From an uncultured Bacteroidia bacterium (GTDB lineage: Bacteria; Bacteroidota; Bacteroidia; Bacteroidales; UBA932), in contig CACZDC010000010.1 in the NCBI GenBank assembly GCA_902779785.1, forward strand, positions 1 through 64,000: a DNA stretch of 64,000 nucleotides, in the 5' to 3' direction. The notes under the pieces are model-generated. The model worked only from the letters and a program-made list of their open reading frames with translations. It was not told the DNA's origin and ran no database searches. Made by a program: the position numbers and the translations under genes. Shown here in pieces: positions 1 through 8,561 of the stretch (position 1 is its first letter; every line of letters starts with the position of its first letter).

Positions 1-115
1 AAAAGGCAGATGTACGGAAGGGCCGACTACCGTCTCCTAATGCTTAAAATGTCACTCTCCAAAACAGGCTAAATTGCACCAAAAGTGACGAAGAACCTAG
101 TCCAACATAGACGAT

Positions 116-155
116 TTTACACAAGTAACTGGCACTCAGCCACTTGCATTTCACG
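116..155. repeat. Dispersed intergenic repeat, copy 1
   Basis: This stretch runs from TTTACACAAG to CACTTGCATTTCACG and aligns, with a few gaps, with 8476-8515 (TTTACATAAA to AACTTGCATTTTACG). Both copies lie just downstream of a minus-strand gene (comF here, trmB there). The rest of 1-165 shows no gene. Function unknown; the similarity was judged by eye. Confidence 0.4.
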
Positions 156-165
156 AACAAGCAGT

Positions 166-1044
166 CTACAGCGCAGTTACGGAGGCGAGGGTGCAGAAGG
201 AGATCCGCACGTCTGGGCCGAGGGCAGCGCGGAGCGCGGAGAAGCAGGCGTAGAGGGTGGCGCCGGTAGTGAAGGTGTCGTCTACCAGCAATATGTGGCG
301 AGGAACCTCCCCGCCAGCGGGCGGAATGGTGGAGCCGAGGGCCCCTGGGTGAAGCCGGCCATCTTCCCGGCCGGCAAGGCTAGCGGCCCGAAGGCGCGAA
401 GGCAAGTCAGCCGGGTCAGGAACCTCACCGCCAGCGGCCCGAAGGCGCGAAGGCAAAGCGGCGGAAAAGGAACGCTTCAGGCGGAAGGCGCCGGAGACGT
501 TCCGCGACTTGTCCTCGCCCGAAAGCCTCGTCTGCGTCCTGGTGCGCCGAACCCGCACAAGAATATCCCTGTATGGAACCCCAAGCCCCCTTGCCACCTC
601 CCGCGCAATGATTTCCGACTGATTGTAACCCCTCTGGAAACGCCTTGTCCAGTGAAGAGGAACCGCAGTGACCAGGTCCACGTCCGCAAAGTGCCCGGCC
701 GAAGCCATCTCCTCGGCTAAACGTCGAGCGAAAAAACGTCCTGTGGAAAGCTTGTAACGGTATTTCAAAGCCTGCGGGATGCGAGAATAAGCATTGCCGG
801 AATTATAGAAAAGAAGAGACGTCGCAAAAGCGTACGGTTCCCTGTCAGAGTCCGCCCTGTGCCGTTCTATCAAGAGATTGATCCTGTCGGCCATAGGGTT
901 GTGAACCATAGAAGAATAACGCGTAAGAGGCAGGTCAGCCTCACAGAAAATGCAGATCTCGTCCTCCTGCACCCCCAACGTTCGCCCGCACACCACACAT
1001 TGACGCGGAGCAAGCAAATCCCCTACAGCCCTCAACAGCCTCAT
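166..1044 (-). CDS. comF: ComF family phosphoribosyltransferase-like protein with in-frame repeat insert
   Basis: ComF-type protein, a family tied to DNA uptake with a PRPP-binding phosphoribosyltransferase fold; the substrate is not known. The 292-residue product has a zinc-ribbon-like start (Cys16, Cys19, Cys31, Cys34), the family block QRGYNQSE near 137-144, and the PRPP loop ILLVDDTFTTGAT at 251-263. Residues about 191-248 are a Pro/Arg/Ala-rich insert placed between SRNVSGAFRL and the PRPP loop; it is encoded by a duplicated DNA repeat and is not part of ordinary ComF proteins (usually about 230 residues). The ATG overlaps the stop of the upstream OstA-like gene by 4 nt, so this is the last gene of a four-gene operon. 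The insert may or may not spare activity. Confidence 0.88.
   Translation of the reverse strand: MRLLRAVGDLLAPRQCVVCGRTLGVQEDEICIFCEADLPLTRYSSMVHNPMADRINLLIERHRADSDREPYAFATSLLFYNSGNAYSRIPQALKYRYKLSTGRFFARRLAEEMASAGHFADVDLVTAVPLHWTRRFQRGYNQSEIIAREVARGLGVPYRDILVRVRRTRTQTRLSGEDKSRNVSGAFRLKRSFSAALPSRLRAAGGEVPDPADLPSRLRAASLAGREDGRLHPGALGSTIPPAGGEVPRHILLVDDTFTTGATLYACFSALRAALGPDVRISFCTLASVTAL
382..456. repeat. Direct repeat pair inside comF (GGCCCGAAGGCGCG units)
   Basis: The 24-mer starting AGCGGCCCGAAGGCGCGAAG occurs at 382-405 and again at 433-456. A second repeated word, AGGAACCTCNCCGCCAGCGG, occurs near 300 and 419. Related GGCCCGAAGGCGCG words recur in the intergenic region near 20595-20667. 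The units are in frame with comF and create its extra 50-60 residues. Confidence 0.75.
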
Positions 1045-3644
1045 CTTTCCTTCTTAAGTGCCTTACTTTCCTTTTCCAGCCTCTTGAGAGCTCTTGCCCT
1101 CTCTTTGGCAAGATACCTTTCATAGATGGCACGCTCCTTCTGCTCCTTACGTTCCAGGCGCTTGAGTTCACGAAGTTTCCGTGCGCGCTCCCTTGCAAGT
1201 TTACGTTCGGCCTTAGCCGCCTGCTTCTGTTCGTAGCGACGGTCTTCTTCCGCCCAGCGGGCCTCGCGGGCGGCTTGCCTTTCAGCCTTTATGCGAGCCT
1301 TTTCCTCGGCCTTCCGCTTCTTTTCAAGAGCCTTCTGCTCCTCGGGAGAGAGAATCACGGGCGCCGAAAGAGTATCCGCAGGCGGCGTGCCAAGCGTATC
1401 CACTGCAACCGCCAGGCTGTCCTTCAACACATCAGTCCTGAGTGAATCACTGACGGCGACCGAATCCAGTGGAGGCAGGCTGAGAGTATCCGAAACATTC
1501 TTCAGGCTGTCGGCCAAGGCCTTAGCCCTCGCCCTCTCCCGGCTATGGACCACCTCCATAGAGTCGCGGTAGGCTATCTCCTTATATATCTTGTTGATAT
1601 AGCCCGGGAAGTATCGGTTGGTCTCCTTGAACTCAGCGTGAGGTCTAGAGAGATAGGAGAGCCTCTGGGAACGCCTCGGCTCCAGAGAGGTGATGTCGTA
1701 ACGGTTCCGCGGACGCCTTTCCGGCTCCCACCTGAAGCCCTTCAGGCGCTTGTCTTCCTTCAGCATCTGGACCACGGGATAACCGTCATTTTTCGGCTCC
1801 TCGAAATAATAGATTTTCTCCAGTTCGGAGTCCTTGAAGGTGGCATAGAGCATCTTGGACTCCACTTTGTTAACCGTAGCCAAGGCATTGTTCTCGACAA
1901 GGAAAAAGAGCGCATTGGCCCCTCCGAGCGCGTCGAAACGCGTCAGGGCAGCCGTAGAATCGAAATAGGCGACCATCTCCGTGCCCCTGATCTGGTCGAA
2001 ACTCAGGGAATCCTCCTGTATGGTTATGAAGGCATTGGCCATCAGGTTGGCCTTCTCCACCCTCCTGTCACGGATAACGACATAGATGCTGTCGGCGGCA
2101 TACTGGCGATTGCCTTCATTATAGAACACCGGGTCCCTGTAGAGCCTGACAAGGGAGTCCAGATCGCTGTAATGCAATGAATCACAGGCCATCTGCATAT
2201 CGTCACGATAGAGTTTCACGTGCGATATGCCCCAGATGAAGCCTATCTTAGTAGAATCCTTCGGAACCATAGCGGCAGAAGGACTGTCCATAGTCGTTTC
2301 GGAGGCCAAAGTATCGGCCAGGGCACTGACTCCAAGGCTATCCGAAGGTGGCAAGGTGGCAGACAGACTGTCTGCCGCAACGCCCAGGCTTTCTGCCGGG
2401 ACCTGACCGATGGCCGAAGTATCGGCCGGAGAACCGACGCCAAGGCTGTCAACCGGAGAACCGACATCAAGGCTGTCAGCGGGCGATTTAACGGCCGCAG
2501 CATCGGCAGGGGGCGTGACGGGGCTGTCTGAAAGAGCCTCCGGCGCGCCCGGCGCTTCGGCAGCGCCCGGTGCCTCCGCAGCTCCCTGTGCCTCCGCAGC
2601 CCCCGGCGCAGCATCCTTGCCCACGACCTTTTTTCCGCCGGGCTTACCCGGAAGCGGCGGCCGGTTCGGGTCGTTCTGCGCCTCTTCCTCGGCCTTCTTG
2701 CGAGCCTCCTCAGCAGCTTTCCGGCGATACTCCATCACCGCGTCTCCGTCTATGTCTTTCAGCCGCTTTTCAGCGTCCGCCACCCATACAGAGTCCACGT
2801 CACATCTCGGTATATTCCTGAAAATCAGCGTGGCCAGGGCGAAAACATTGCGAGTAGTATCCAAGAGTTCCACCTTGCCCATCATCTCGACATCGTTCGG
2901 CACCCTGTGGTAGTAGAGCGTGTCCGACCAGGCTTCCTGGTCCTGCGTCATCAGATGGACGCTGCGACGGAAGAAAAACAACTCCCGGTTTCTGTCGTAC
3001 CAGCCGTCGTCGGCCGAGAGCATATTTTCGCTTTCCCACATATCGGTGCGGTAACCGAAATAGGCAGTATTGAGGTCGGAGCGGTATTCCAGGCGGGAGG
3101 TCTTGATGAAAATGGAGTCGGTGAACATATTCACCTGGTCGTTGAATACGAAAAGGCTGGCCTTGGAATCGTAGGTACCGAACTGACTTTCAATTATCTG
3201 TCCATCCTTGTCCCGCATAGACGCTCCGTTCTGGAAAATGGCTACGGAGTCCTTCGTGTTATAGTCCAGATAGCGTGTGCGGAGAGTGTTCTTGTCCTGG
3301 TCCTCGAGTTGGACAAGCGAGCCGCGGAACTTGGCCATATCCTCGTCCACGACATACTGCAGAGTCTGGCTGCTCAGCTGCGTGCGGTTCTGGATTATCT
3401 TGACGTGCCCTATGGCATCGATGATATTGGTATTGACATTCCACAGGGCGGTGTCGCAGACCAGGTATGTATCGTTATGGAGAAAACGGGCGGGGCCAAC
3501 CACCTTTCGGAAGCTTTCCCCGTCTTTTTCAATGAGTTGCGCTGATTTGGCGCTTACGAGCGTGACCCGGTTTTGCGCAAAGACGGACGCTGCCGCAAGA
3601 AGGGACAGCGCCGAAAGCACTAACCACCGGACCAGACGCATCAT
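1041..3644 (-). CDS. OstA-like (LptA/LptD N-domain) envelope protein
   Basis: Secreted OstA-like protein of Bacteroidota, with the beta-jellyroll repeats seen in LptA and the N-domain of LptD, so a role in lipopolysaccharide transport or outer-membrane assembly is likely. It has 867 residues: signal peptide (1-23, cut after VFAQ), OstA repeats at about 30-290 (for example LICDTALWNV-like and TRYLDYNTKDS strings), an Ala/Pro/Ser linker with degenerate DSLGV repeats at about 330-455, a second OstA-like stretch at about 465-640, another DSL-repeat linker, and a Lys/Arg/Glu-rich coiled-coil tail over the last 100 residues. The ATG overlaps the stop of the SurA-like gene by 4 nt. The linker and charged tail are typical of the lineage but extreme here. 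Confidence 0.85.
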   Translation of the reverse strand: MMRLVRWLVLSALSLLAAASVFAQNRVTLVSAKSAQLIEKDGESFRKVVGPARFLHNDTYLVCDTALWNVNTNIIDAIGHVKIIQNRTQLSSQTLQYVVDEDMAKFRGSLVQLEDQDKNTLRTRYLDYNTKDSVAIFQNGASMRDKDGQIIESQFGTYDSKASLFVFNDQVNMFTDSIFIKTSRLEYRSDLNTAYFGYRTDMWESENMLSADDGWYDRNRELFFFRRSVHLMTQDQEAWSDTLYYHRVPNDVEMMGKVELLDTTRNVFALATLIFRNIPRCDVDSVWVADAEKRLKDIDGDAVMEYRRKAAEEARKKAEEEAQNDPNRPPLPGKPGGKKVVGKDAAPGAAEAQGAAEAPGAAEAPGAPEALSDSPVTPPADAAAVKSPADSLDVGSPVDSLGVGSPADTSAIGQVPAESLGVAADSLSATLPPSDSLGVSALADTLASETTMDSPSAAMVPKDSTKIGFIWGISHVKLYRDDMQMACDSLHYSDLDSLVRLYRDPVFYNEGNRQYAADSIYVVIRDRRVEKANLMANAFITIQEDSLSFDQIRGTEMVAYFDSTAALTRFDALGGANALFFLVENNALATVNKVESKMLYATFKDSELEKIYYFEEPKNDGYPVVQMLKEDKRLKGFRWEPERRPRNRYDITSLEPRRSQRLSYLSRPHAEFKETNRYFPGYINKIYKEIAYRDSMEVVHSRERARAKALADSLKNVSDTLSLPPLDSVAVSDSLRTDVLKDSLAVAVDTLGTPPADTLSAPVILSPEEQKALEKKRKAEEKARIKAERQAAREARWAEEDRRYEQKQAAKAERKLARERARKLRELKRLERKEQKERAIYERYLAKERARALKRLEKESKALKKER

Positions 3645-5023
3645 TCGCTCACTTTAGTTTTCCAGACCTCACGGGAGAAGTCGCAGCCCTTGAACATAGG
3701 GTCTATCACGACGTAGGTAGTCTTGACCTTTTCATCCAGGAACTTGTCAATGGCCTCCATCTGCTTCCGTCCCTGGACCTGCTGCAGGAGGTCGGGATAA
3801 TCATTCTCGAACGAGGCGGGATGGGCAGGAAGTATCTTGTCCACACGGATAATCTTGTAGACAGTGTTGCCGCTGCGGTTCTGCTGATAGCCTTCGTTGT
3901 CCTGAGATTCGACAGGGGCGGAAATCTCGCCCTCCTTGAGTTCCTTTATGGCCATATAGTCGGCCGGCTTGAGCTGGTCTATCTCGAAATAGGACGAGCC
4001 GCTTGCCGGATCGGCCATCTGGCCGCCGTTGGTACGGGTCGCGAGGTCTTCCGAGAAGAAGCGGGCGGCAAGGGCGAAAGTCATCTCGCCGTCCTGGATC
4101 TTGGTCCTGAGGCTGTCCAGACGTTTGAACGCCTTTTCTCTGTCTTCATCCGTGTACTGAGGCTTCAGCAGGATATGGCGGGCATTGAACATATCTCCCT
4201 TCTTTTCAAGCACTTCGATGATATGGAAGCCGTCGGGGGTTTCGACGATCTGGGAAATGACACCAGGCCTGAGGGCCATCGCGGCGTCCGAGAAAGCCGG
4301 CCAGAAGATGGACTTGGAAGCCATACCGAGTTCACCGCCCTTACGCGCACTGCCGGGGTCCTCGGAATAGATTCGGGCCAGGGTGGCGAATTTCTCCCCG
4401 GCGATGATACGTTCACGCAGAGAGAGAAGTTTCTCTTTCACGGCCATCGAGGCGGCCTGGCGGTCCGGATAGACAGAGATCTGGGAAAGCTGGTATTTGA
4501 TCGGGACCACCGGCAGGTTTTCCTTGTTGACAGTGTCCAGATATTCCTTCACATCCTGCGGTGTCAGTTCGGGGATACGCTGCGCTATCTGGGCCTGTTC
4601 CTGCTGGGTAAGGCTCTGGTCCTCAAACATTTGCTTCCATTCCTGACGCAGTTTGTAAAGGGGTTTGCCGAAGTATTTTTCCAACTCCTCGTCGCCGCCC
4701 ATATAGGTCCTGAACTGGTCCATACGCTGGGTAAGCTCTCCTTCGACCATATCGGAATTGACTGTCAAGGAGTCGATTCTCGCCTGCATCAGAAAGATCT
4801 TGGACTCCATCATATTTTCCAGGATCTCACAGCGCATATCGCGGTCAGAGTTCATTCCCTGGGCCTTCATCTGCTGGATCTGGCCCTCGATGTCGGAGAT
4901 CATTATGACCTCTCCGCCGACCACTGCGACGGTCTTGTCGATGAGTCCGGCCTTGTATTTCTGGGCACCCAGCGGGAGTGTTGCGGCGACAAGCAGCGCC
5001 GGGATGAGAAGCTTCAGTTTCAT
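3641..5023 (-). CDS. SurA-like periplasmic peptidylprolyl isomerase
   Basis: Periplasmic chaperone/isomerase of the SurA type, which helps outer-membrane proteins fold. The 460-residue product has a signal peptide (MKLKLLIPALLV to PLGAQ), a SurA N-terminal helical domain (about 25-170) and two parvulin (PpiC) domains at about 180-280 and 285-400; SEDPGSARKGGELG and FFSEDLATRTNGGQM mark the two domains. An in-frame ATG 42 nt upstream would overlap the preceding gene and lengthen the signal peptide with hydrophilic residues, so the ATG at 5023, 1 nt after the upstream stop, is preferred. Second gene of the operon lipoprotein - surA-like - ostA-like - comF. Confidence 0.9.
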   Translation of the reverse strand: MKLKLLIPALLVAATLPLGAQKYKAGLIDKTVAVVGGEVIMISDIEGQIQQMKAQGMNSDRDMRCEILENMMESKIFLMQARIDSLTVNSDMVEGELTQRMDQFRTYMGGDEELEKYFGKPLYKLRQEWKQMFEDQSLTQQEQAQIAQRIPELTPQDVKEYLDTVNKENLPVVPIKYQLSQISVYPDRQAASMAVKEKLLSLRERIIAGEKFATLARIYSEDPGSARKGGELGMASKSIFWPAFSDAAMALRPGVISQIVETPDGFHIIEVLEKKGDMFNARHILLKPQYTDEDREKAFKRLDSLRTKIQDGEMTFALAARFFSEDLATRTNGGQMADPASGSSYFEIDQLKPADYMAIKELKEGEISAPVESQDNEGYQQNRSGNTVYKIIRVDKILPAHPASFENDYPDLLQQVQGRKQMEAIDKFLDEKVKTTYVVIDPMFKGCDFSREVWKTKVSE

Positions 5024-5024
5024 A

Positions 5025-5891
5025 TCAATATTCCACAAATTGTCCATTGGTCCGGGCCCTTTCAAGCAAGTCCCGTTCCAAATCGCTCGTAAGAGTATGT
5101 TTTCTTATGTTCAGTATTATATCCCCGATCCTGCCGCTCACATATTCGTAGGGCGCGGGCTTTCCTTCCTTGACTTTTTCGACTATATAGGCGTAGTGGA
5201 GCACGTCGCCGTCGTCCTCCCATTCCACCTTTCCCTTTTTCAGGGCGGAGAGAACGGCATCAGCGTCCATTCCGAGTTCGCGGGAAAGGGCGGTGGCGTC
5301 AATCCAGCTGTCGGACAGGTCGGCATAACGGATCGCAGTCATTTTCGAGAGTTCCTCCGCTTCGGCAAGGTCTTCGCTCTCCTCCGAGCGCATCTTGCTC
5401 AGAATCTTCTTCAAGGACTTGGAGTTGTTCGGAATCAGGAGTATCCGGCAGCGCATCAGCGGCTTGTCAAGCAGGAATTTGTCACTGTGGGCCTCATAGT
5501 AGGCCTCTTTTTCCTCTTCGGTGACCAGCGTATCCAGCCTTTCCGAGACATAGTGCTGAGTGTAGCGGTATTTCAGCAGGCTGCGGCGGTACTGTTCAAG
5601 TTCCGTCGAGACATCCTTTTCGTCCTTGGAGAGCTGCTCGTCGGCCAGATCCAGGAAAAGGAGATCCTTCGCCCAGGTGTAGATGTACTGCCGTGCAAGG
5701 GAGGTGCTGTCCTCCGGAGAGATGCCTCCGGGTATGACTTTTTCAAGTTCGGAGAGAAAGAGTTTATGCTCGCCGACCCTGGCCACGACCTCGTCGCCAA
5801 GGATACGCTCCTCCGCCCCGTCGGCAAGACGGCGGACGAACTGGCAGGATGAAAGCATCAGCAGGACGGGTATTACCAGCCATTTTCTCAT
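5025..5891 (-). CDS. Lipoprotein with SurA/parvulin-like N-domain
   Basis: A 288-residue lipoprotein: the start MRKWLVIPVLLMLSSC gives a lipobox with Cys16. The following region (VARVGEHKLFLSELEKVIP) is the usual start of a SurA/PrsA N-terminal domain, and a degraded parvulin-like region follows, so it is probably a membrane-anchored partner of the SurA-like protein encoded next. Catalytic parvulin residues are not evident, so chaperone rather than isomerase activity is more likely. The ATG at 5891 lies only 6 nt after a TATCTTTG promoter element, which rules out the in-frame start at 5900 inside that element and suggests a leaderless mRNA. First gene of the operon. Confidence 0.8.
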   Translation of the reverse strand: MRKWLVIPVLLMLSSCQFVRRLADGAEERILGDEVVARVGEHKLFLSELEKVIPGGISPEDSTSLARQYIYTWAKDLLFLDLADEQLSKDEKDVSTELEQYRRSLLKYRYTQHYVSERLDTLVTEEEKEAYYEAHSDKFLLDKPLMRCRILLIPNNSKSLKKILSKMRSEESEDLAEAEELSKMTAIRYADLSDSWIDATALSRELGMDADAVLSALKKGKVEWEDDGDVLHYAYIVEKVKEGKPAPYEYVSGRIGDIILNIRKHTLTSDLERDLLERARTNGQFVEY

Positions 5892-5897
5892 ATCCTG

Positions 5898-5929
5898 CAA
5901 AGATAGGGATTATTTGCCTTTTAGGCAAA
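5898..5929 (-). promoter_or_regulatory. Bacteroidota-type promoter for the lipoprotein/surA/ostA/comF operon
   Basis: On the minus strand TTTG (5926-5929) is followed after 20 nt by TATCTTTG (5898-5905), matching the TTTG / TAnnTTTG consensus. The expected start of transcription falls on or beside the ATG at 5891. TTTGCC and GGCAAA at 5913-5929 also form a small hairpin that may help end zntA transcription. Confidence 0.7.
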
Positions 5930-5932
5930 CGC

Positions 5933-7828
5933 CTATGCGCGAAGGGCGCGCATAGCGTTGAGAACGGCGAGAACCGTCACCCCGACATCGGCAAAAACGG
6001 CCATCCAGAGCGTCGCAAGACCGAAAACTGCAAGAATGAGCACCAGGAGTTTCACTCCGATGGCGAAAACTATATTCTCCCTTGCTATCCTGAGAGTCCT
6101 CCTGGCGATGCGCAGCGCAAGGGCGATTTTCGACGGATGGTCGTCCATAAGGACCACGTCAGCCGCCTCTATGGCCGCATCTGAGCCCAGGGCGCCCATA
6201 GCGATACCAAGGTCTGAGCGCATCAGTACCGGTGCATCATTGATACCGTCGCCGGCGAAAGCGAGTTTCCCTTCCGGCAGCAGAGCCTCGACCTTTTCGA
6301 CCTTGCCCTCTGGCAGAAGGGCGGCGTAATAGCTGTCCACCCCCGTCTCGGCCGCTACGGCGGAAGCTATGGACTCCTGGTCCCCGGTAAGCATTACTAT
6401 ATTGCTGACGCCTAGCGACTTAAGGGCAGAAACGGCAGAAGCGGCATCTTCTTTTACCCTGTCTGAAATCACTATATGTCCCTCATAGCGGCCGTCCACG
6501 GAGAGGTGGATGATGGTCCCGCTGTGGTGGCAGGGATGCCAGTCGGCGCCCTCTTCTTCCATCAGAAGGGAATTGCCCACCGCAACCCTCTTTCCGTTGA
6601 CCATTGCGCTCACCCCCTTGCCGGCGATCTCTACGACCGACTCTACGGAGCAGTCGTCCTGCTCCTCAGGATAGGCCTGGCGAAGGGCGGCGGCTATCGG
6701 GTGGGTGGAATAACGCTCCACGTGGGCGGCAAGATGCAGAAGTTGCTTGCCGTCAAGCTCTTCCGGATGGACGGCAGTCACCTCGAAAACGCCTTCGGTC
6801 AGAGTCCCCGTCTTGTCGAAAACGACGGTGTGGAGCTTCGCAAGCGTGTCCATAAACGCCGCGCCCTTGACAAGAATACCCTTCCGGGACGCCGCGCCGA
6901 TGCCGCCGAAAAAGCTCAGTGGAATTGAAATCACCAGCGCGCAGGGGCAGGAGACCACAAGGAACATCAGGGCCCTGTAGATCCATATCGGCCACTGTCC
7001 CGTAATCAGGGAAGGGATCAGCGCCACGGCGACGGCCAGACCGACGACGACAGGGGTGTAGACCTTCGCGAAACGGGTGATGAATCTTTCGCTTGAAGAC
7101 TTGTTCTCCGCCGCGTGCTCAACCAGCTCCAGGATGCGGGAAGCCGTGGATTCGCCGAAAACCTTGGCGACGCGTATCCTCAGGACTCCGCTGAGGTTGA
7201 CGCAGCCTGAAAGGGCCTCGTCGCCGGGAGCCACATTTCTCGGAACGCTTTCTCCCGTCAGCGCCACGGTGTCCATAGAAGACTCACCTTCAATCACTTC
7301 TCCATCCAGCGGAATCCTTTCTCCTGGCCGCACGAGGATCGTCTCCCCGACGGAAACCTCGTCAGGATGGACATTGACAATTGCCCCGTCCCTCTCGACG
7401 GAGGCACTGTCCGGACGGATTTCCATAAGCGCCGACACCGCCTTTCGGGAACGGCCCTCGGCGATGCCCTCGAAGAGTTCGCCGACCTGGAAGAACAGCA
7501 TTACGAATACCGCCTCGGGGAACTGCGTCTCGGCCTCGGGCAGGAAGCCTATGACCAGTGCCCCGATTGTCGCCACACTCATCAGGAAATTCTCGTCCAG
7601 AGCTTCTCCGTGCAGCAGGGCCTCGGCGGCCTCCTTCAGGGTCTCCCATCCGACGACAAGATACGGAACGAGATAGAGCAGAAGGTACTGCCAGGTGCTC
7701 CAGTCTGTGTTTTTCTCGATTACGACCGCCGCGGCAAGAAGTACCGAAGCGGAGATTATCTTTACAAGGGGTTCACGAATGCCTTCTTCGTGATGTTCGT
7801 GATTATGTTCGTGATGTTCGTGTGCCAT
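5933..7828 (-). CDS. zntA: Zn2+/Cd2+/Pb2+-type P1B ATPase exporter
   Basis: Heavy-metal P-type ATPase that exports divalent soft metals across the inner membrane at the cost of ATP. The 631-residue protein starts with a His/Glu-rich tail (MAHEHHEHNHEHHEEG) in place of a heavy-metal-associated domain, then six core membrane helices with two earlier ones, the TGES actuator loop (LTGESVPR), the metal-site motif SCPCAL, the phosphorylation site DKTGTLTE, the STHPIA nucleotide-binding motif and GDGINDAP. An Asp in the last helix (FADVGVTVLAVLNAMR) is the hallmark of the ZntA (P1B-2) group rather than copper pumps. A perfect 17-bp palindrome just upstream suggests repressor or activator control. 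Monocistronic as far as can be seen. Confidence 0.93.
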   Translation of the reverse strand: MAHEHHEHNHEHHEEGIREPLVKIISASVLLAAAVVIEKNTDWSTWQYLLLYLVPYLVVGWETLKEAAEALLHGEALDENFLMSVATIGALVIGFLPEAETQFPEAVFVMLFFQVGELFEGIAEGRSRKAVSALMEIRPDSASVERDGAIVNVHPDEVSVGETILVRPGERIPLDGEVIEGESSMDTVALTGESVPRNVAPGDEALSGCVNLSGVLRIRVAKVFGESTASRILELVEHAAENKSSSERFITRFAKVYTPVVVGLAVAVALIPSLITGQWPIWIYRALMFLVVSCPCALVISIPLSFFGGIGAASRKGILVKGAAFMDTLAKLHTVVFDKTGTLTEGVFEVTAVHPEELDGKQLLHLAAHVERYSTHPIAAALRQAYPEEQDDCSVESVVEIAGKGVSAMVNGKRVAVGNSLLMEEEGADWHPCHHSGTIIHLSVDGRYEGHIVISDRVKEDAASAVSALKSLGVSNIVMLTGDQESIASAVAAETGVDSYYAALLPEGKVEKVEALLPEGKLAFAGDGINDAPVLMRSDLGIAMGALGSDAAIEAADVVLMDDHPSKIALALRIARRTLRIARENIVFAIGVKLLVLILAVFGLATLWMAVFADVGVTVLAVLNAMRALRA

Positions 7829-7849
7829 AGCATATCAATTTTACTATGG

Positions 7850-7885
7850 CAAAGGTAGTGCTCCTTCCTTGCAACCGGGTTGCAA
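7850..7885 (-). promoter_or_regulatory. zntA promoter with 17-bp palindromic operator
   Basis: TACCTTTG (7850-7857, minus strand) fits the -7 element and lies 21 nt before the zntA ATG. Centred 20 nt further upstream is TTGCAACC-G-GGTTGCAA (7869-7885), a perfect inverted repeat that covers the place of the -33 element and abuts the ispF stop. Its position suits a metal-responsive regulator; the regulator is not in the window. Confidence 0.6.
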
Positions 7886-7886
7886 A

Positions 7887-8363
7887 CTAGCGCTCGACGA
7901 GGGCGGTCGCCCAGACGGCACATCCCTCTCCCCTTCCCACGAAGCCGAGACGCTCCGTCGTGGTGGCCTTGACCGAGACAGAGTCGATGCCCACGCCAAG
8001 GATCGGAGCGAGGCAGCGGCGCATACTTTCAATATGCGGAGCAAGTTTGGGACTCTGCAGGGCAATCGTTATGTCCACATTCCCGACCTTCCAGCCCTTC
8101 TCCCGCACAAGTTCCATAACCTTGGCGAGAAGTATCTTGCTGTCCACTCCCTTCAATTCGTCGGAGCTGTCGGGGAAAAGATGTCCAATGTCGCCGAGGG
8201 CCAGGGCGCCGAGAAGGGCGTCGCAGAGGGCGTGTATGGCCACATCGCCGTCTGAATGGGCCACGAAGCCGGTTTCAGAAGGGATCTGTATTCCTCCGAG
8301 CCACATCGGCAGACTCGCTGACAGAGCGTGCACGTCAAATCCGTTTCCAATTCTGATATCCAT
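7887..8363 (-). CDS. ispF: 2-C-methyl-D-erythritol 2,4-cyclodiphosphate synthase
   Basis: Enzyme of the methylerythritol-phosphate isoprenoid pathway that cyclises CDP-ME 2-phosphate to MEcPP. The 158-residue length is normal. The metal-binding signature is intact: GNGFDVHAL supplies Asp and His, and SDGDVAIHALCDALLGALALGDIGHLFPD (in pieces SDGDVAIHAL and GDIGHLFPD) carries the second His and the active-site loop; the C-terminal ATTTERLGFVGRGEG block is also present. The ATG at 8363 is chosen over one 60 nt upstream because the longer version adds an unrelated tail and would span the -7 promoter element. That element ends 4 nt before the ATG, implying a leaderless message. Confidence 0.96.
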   Translation of the reverse strand: MDIRIGNGFDVHALSASLPMWLGGIQIPSETGFVAHSDGDVAIHALCDALLGALALGDIGHLFPDSSDELKGVDSKILLAKVMELVREKGWKVGNVDITIALQSPKLAPHIESMRRCLAPILGVGIDSVSVKATTTERLGFVGRGEGCAVWATALVER

Positions 8364-8367
8364 AATG

Positions 8368-8375
8368 CAAAGATA
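8368..8375 (-). promoter_or_regulatory. -7 element for ispF (leaderless arrangement)
   Basis: TATCTTTG on the minus strand, separated from the ispF ATG by only 4 nt. A clear -33 element is not seen in the following sequence. Confidence 0.55.
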
Positions 8376-8449
8376 ATGATTTTTGCCCGATCCCACGGAA
8401 CATTTGCCGTAAAATGTAATCAACTCACTGTCAGGAGTTTATGCAAAGC

Positions 8450-8473
8450 AACCTACGAAAAATTACGTAGGTT
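8450..8473. repeat. Hairpin downstream of trmB
   Basis: AACCTACG and CGTAGGTT form an 8-bp stem around an 8-nt A/T loop. No U-run follows on the minus strand, so it is not a classic terminator for trmB, though it may protect the 3' end. The surrounding 8364-8561 has no gene. Confidence 0.5.
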
Positions 8474-8475
8474 AC

Positions 8476-8515
8476 TTTACATAAATTACTACTGGTCAAC
8501 AACTTGCATTTTACG
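8476..8515. repeat. Dispersed intergenic repeat, copy 2
   Basis: Partner of the copy at 116-155; lies 3' of trmB in the same orientation relative to the gene as the first copy relative to comF. Confidence 0.4.
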
Positions 8516-8561
8516 CGCATTTGTTGCGAAGTCGTACATTGAGGTCTTTAGCGGTGAGAAC

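Noticed and set aside
5913..5929. Intrinsic terminator for zntA
   Set aside because: The 6-bp TTTGCC/GGCAAA stem lacks a U-run; it overlaps the next operon's -33 element and is only noted with that promoter.
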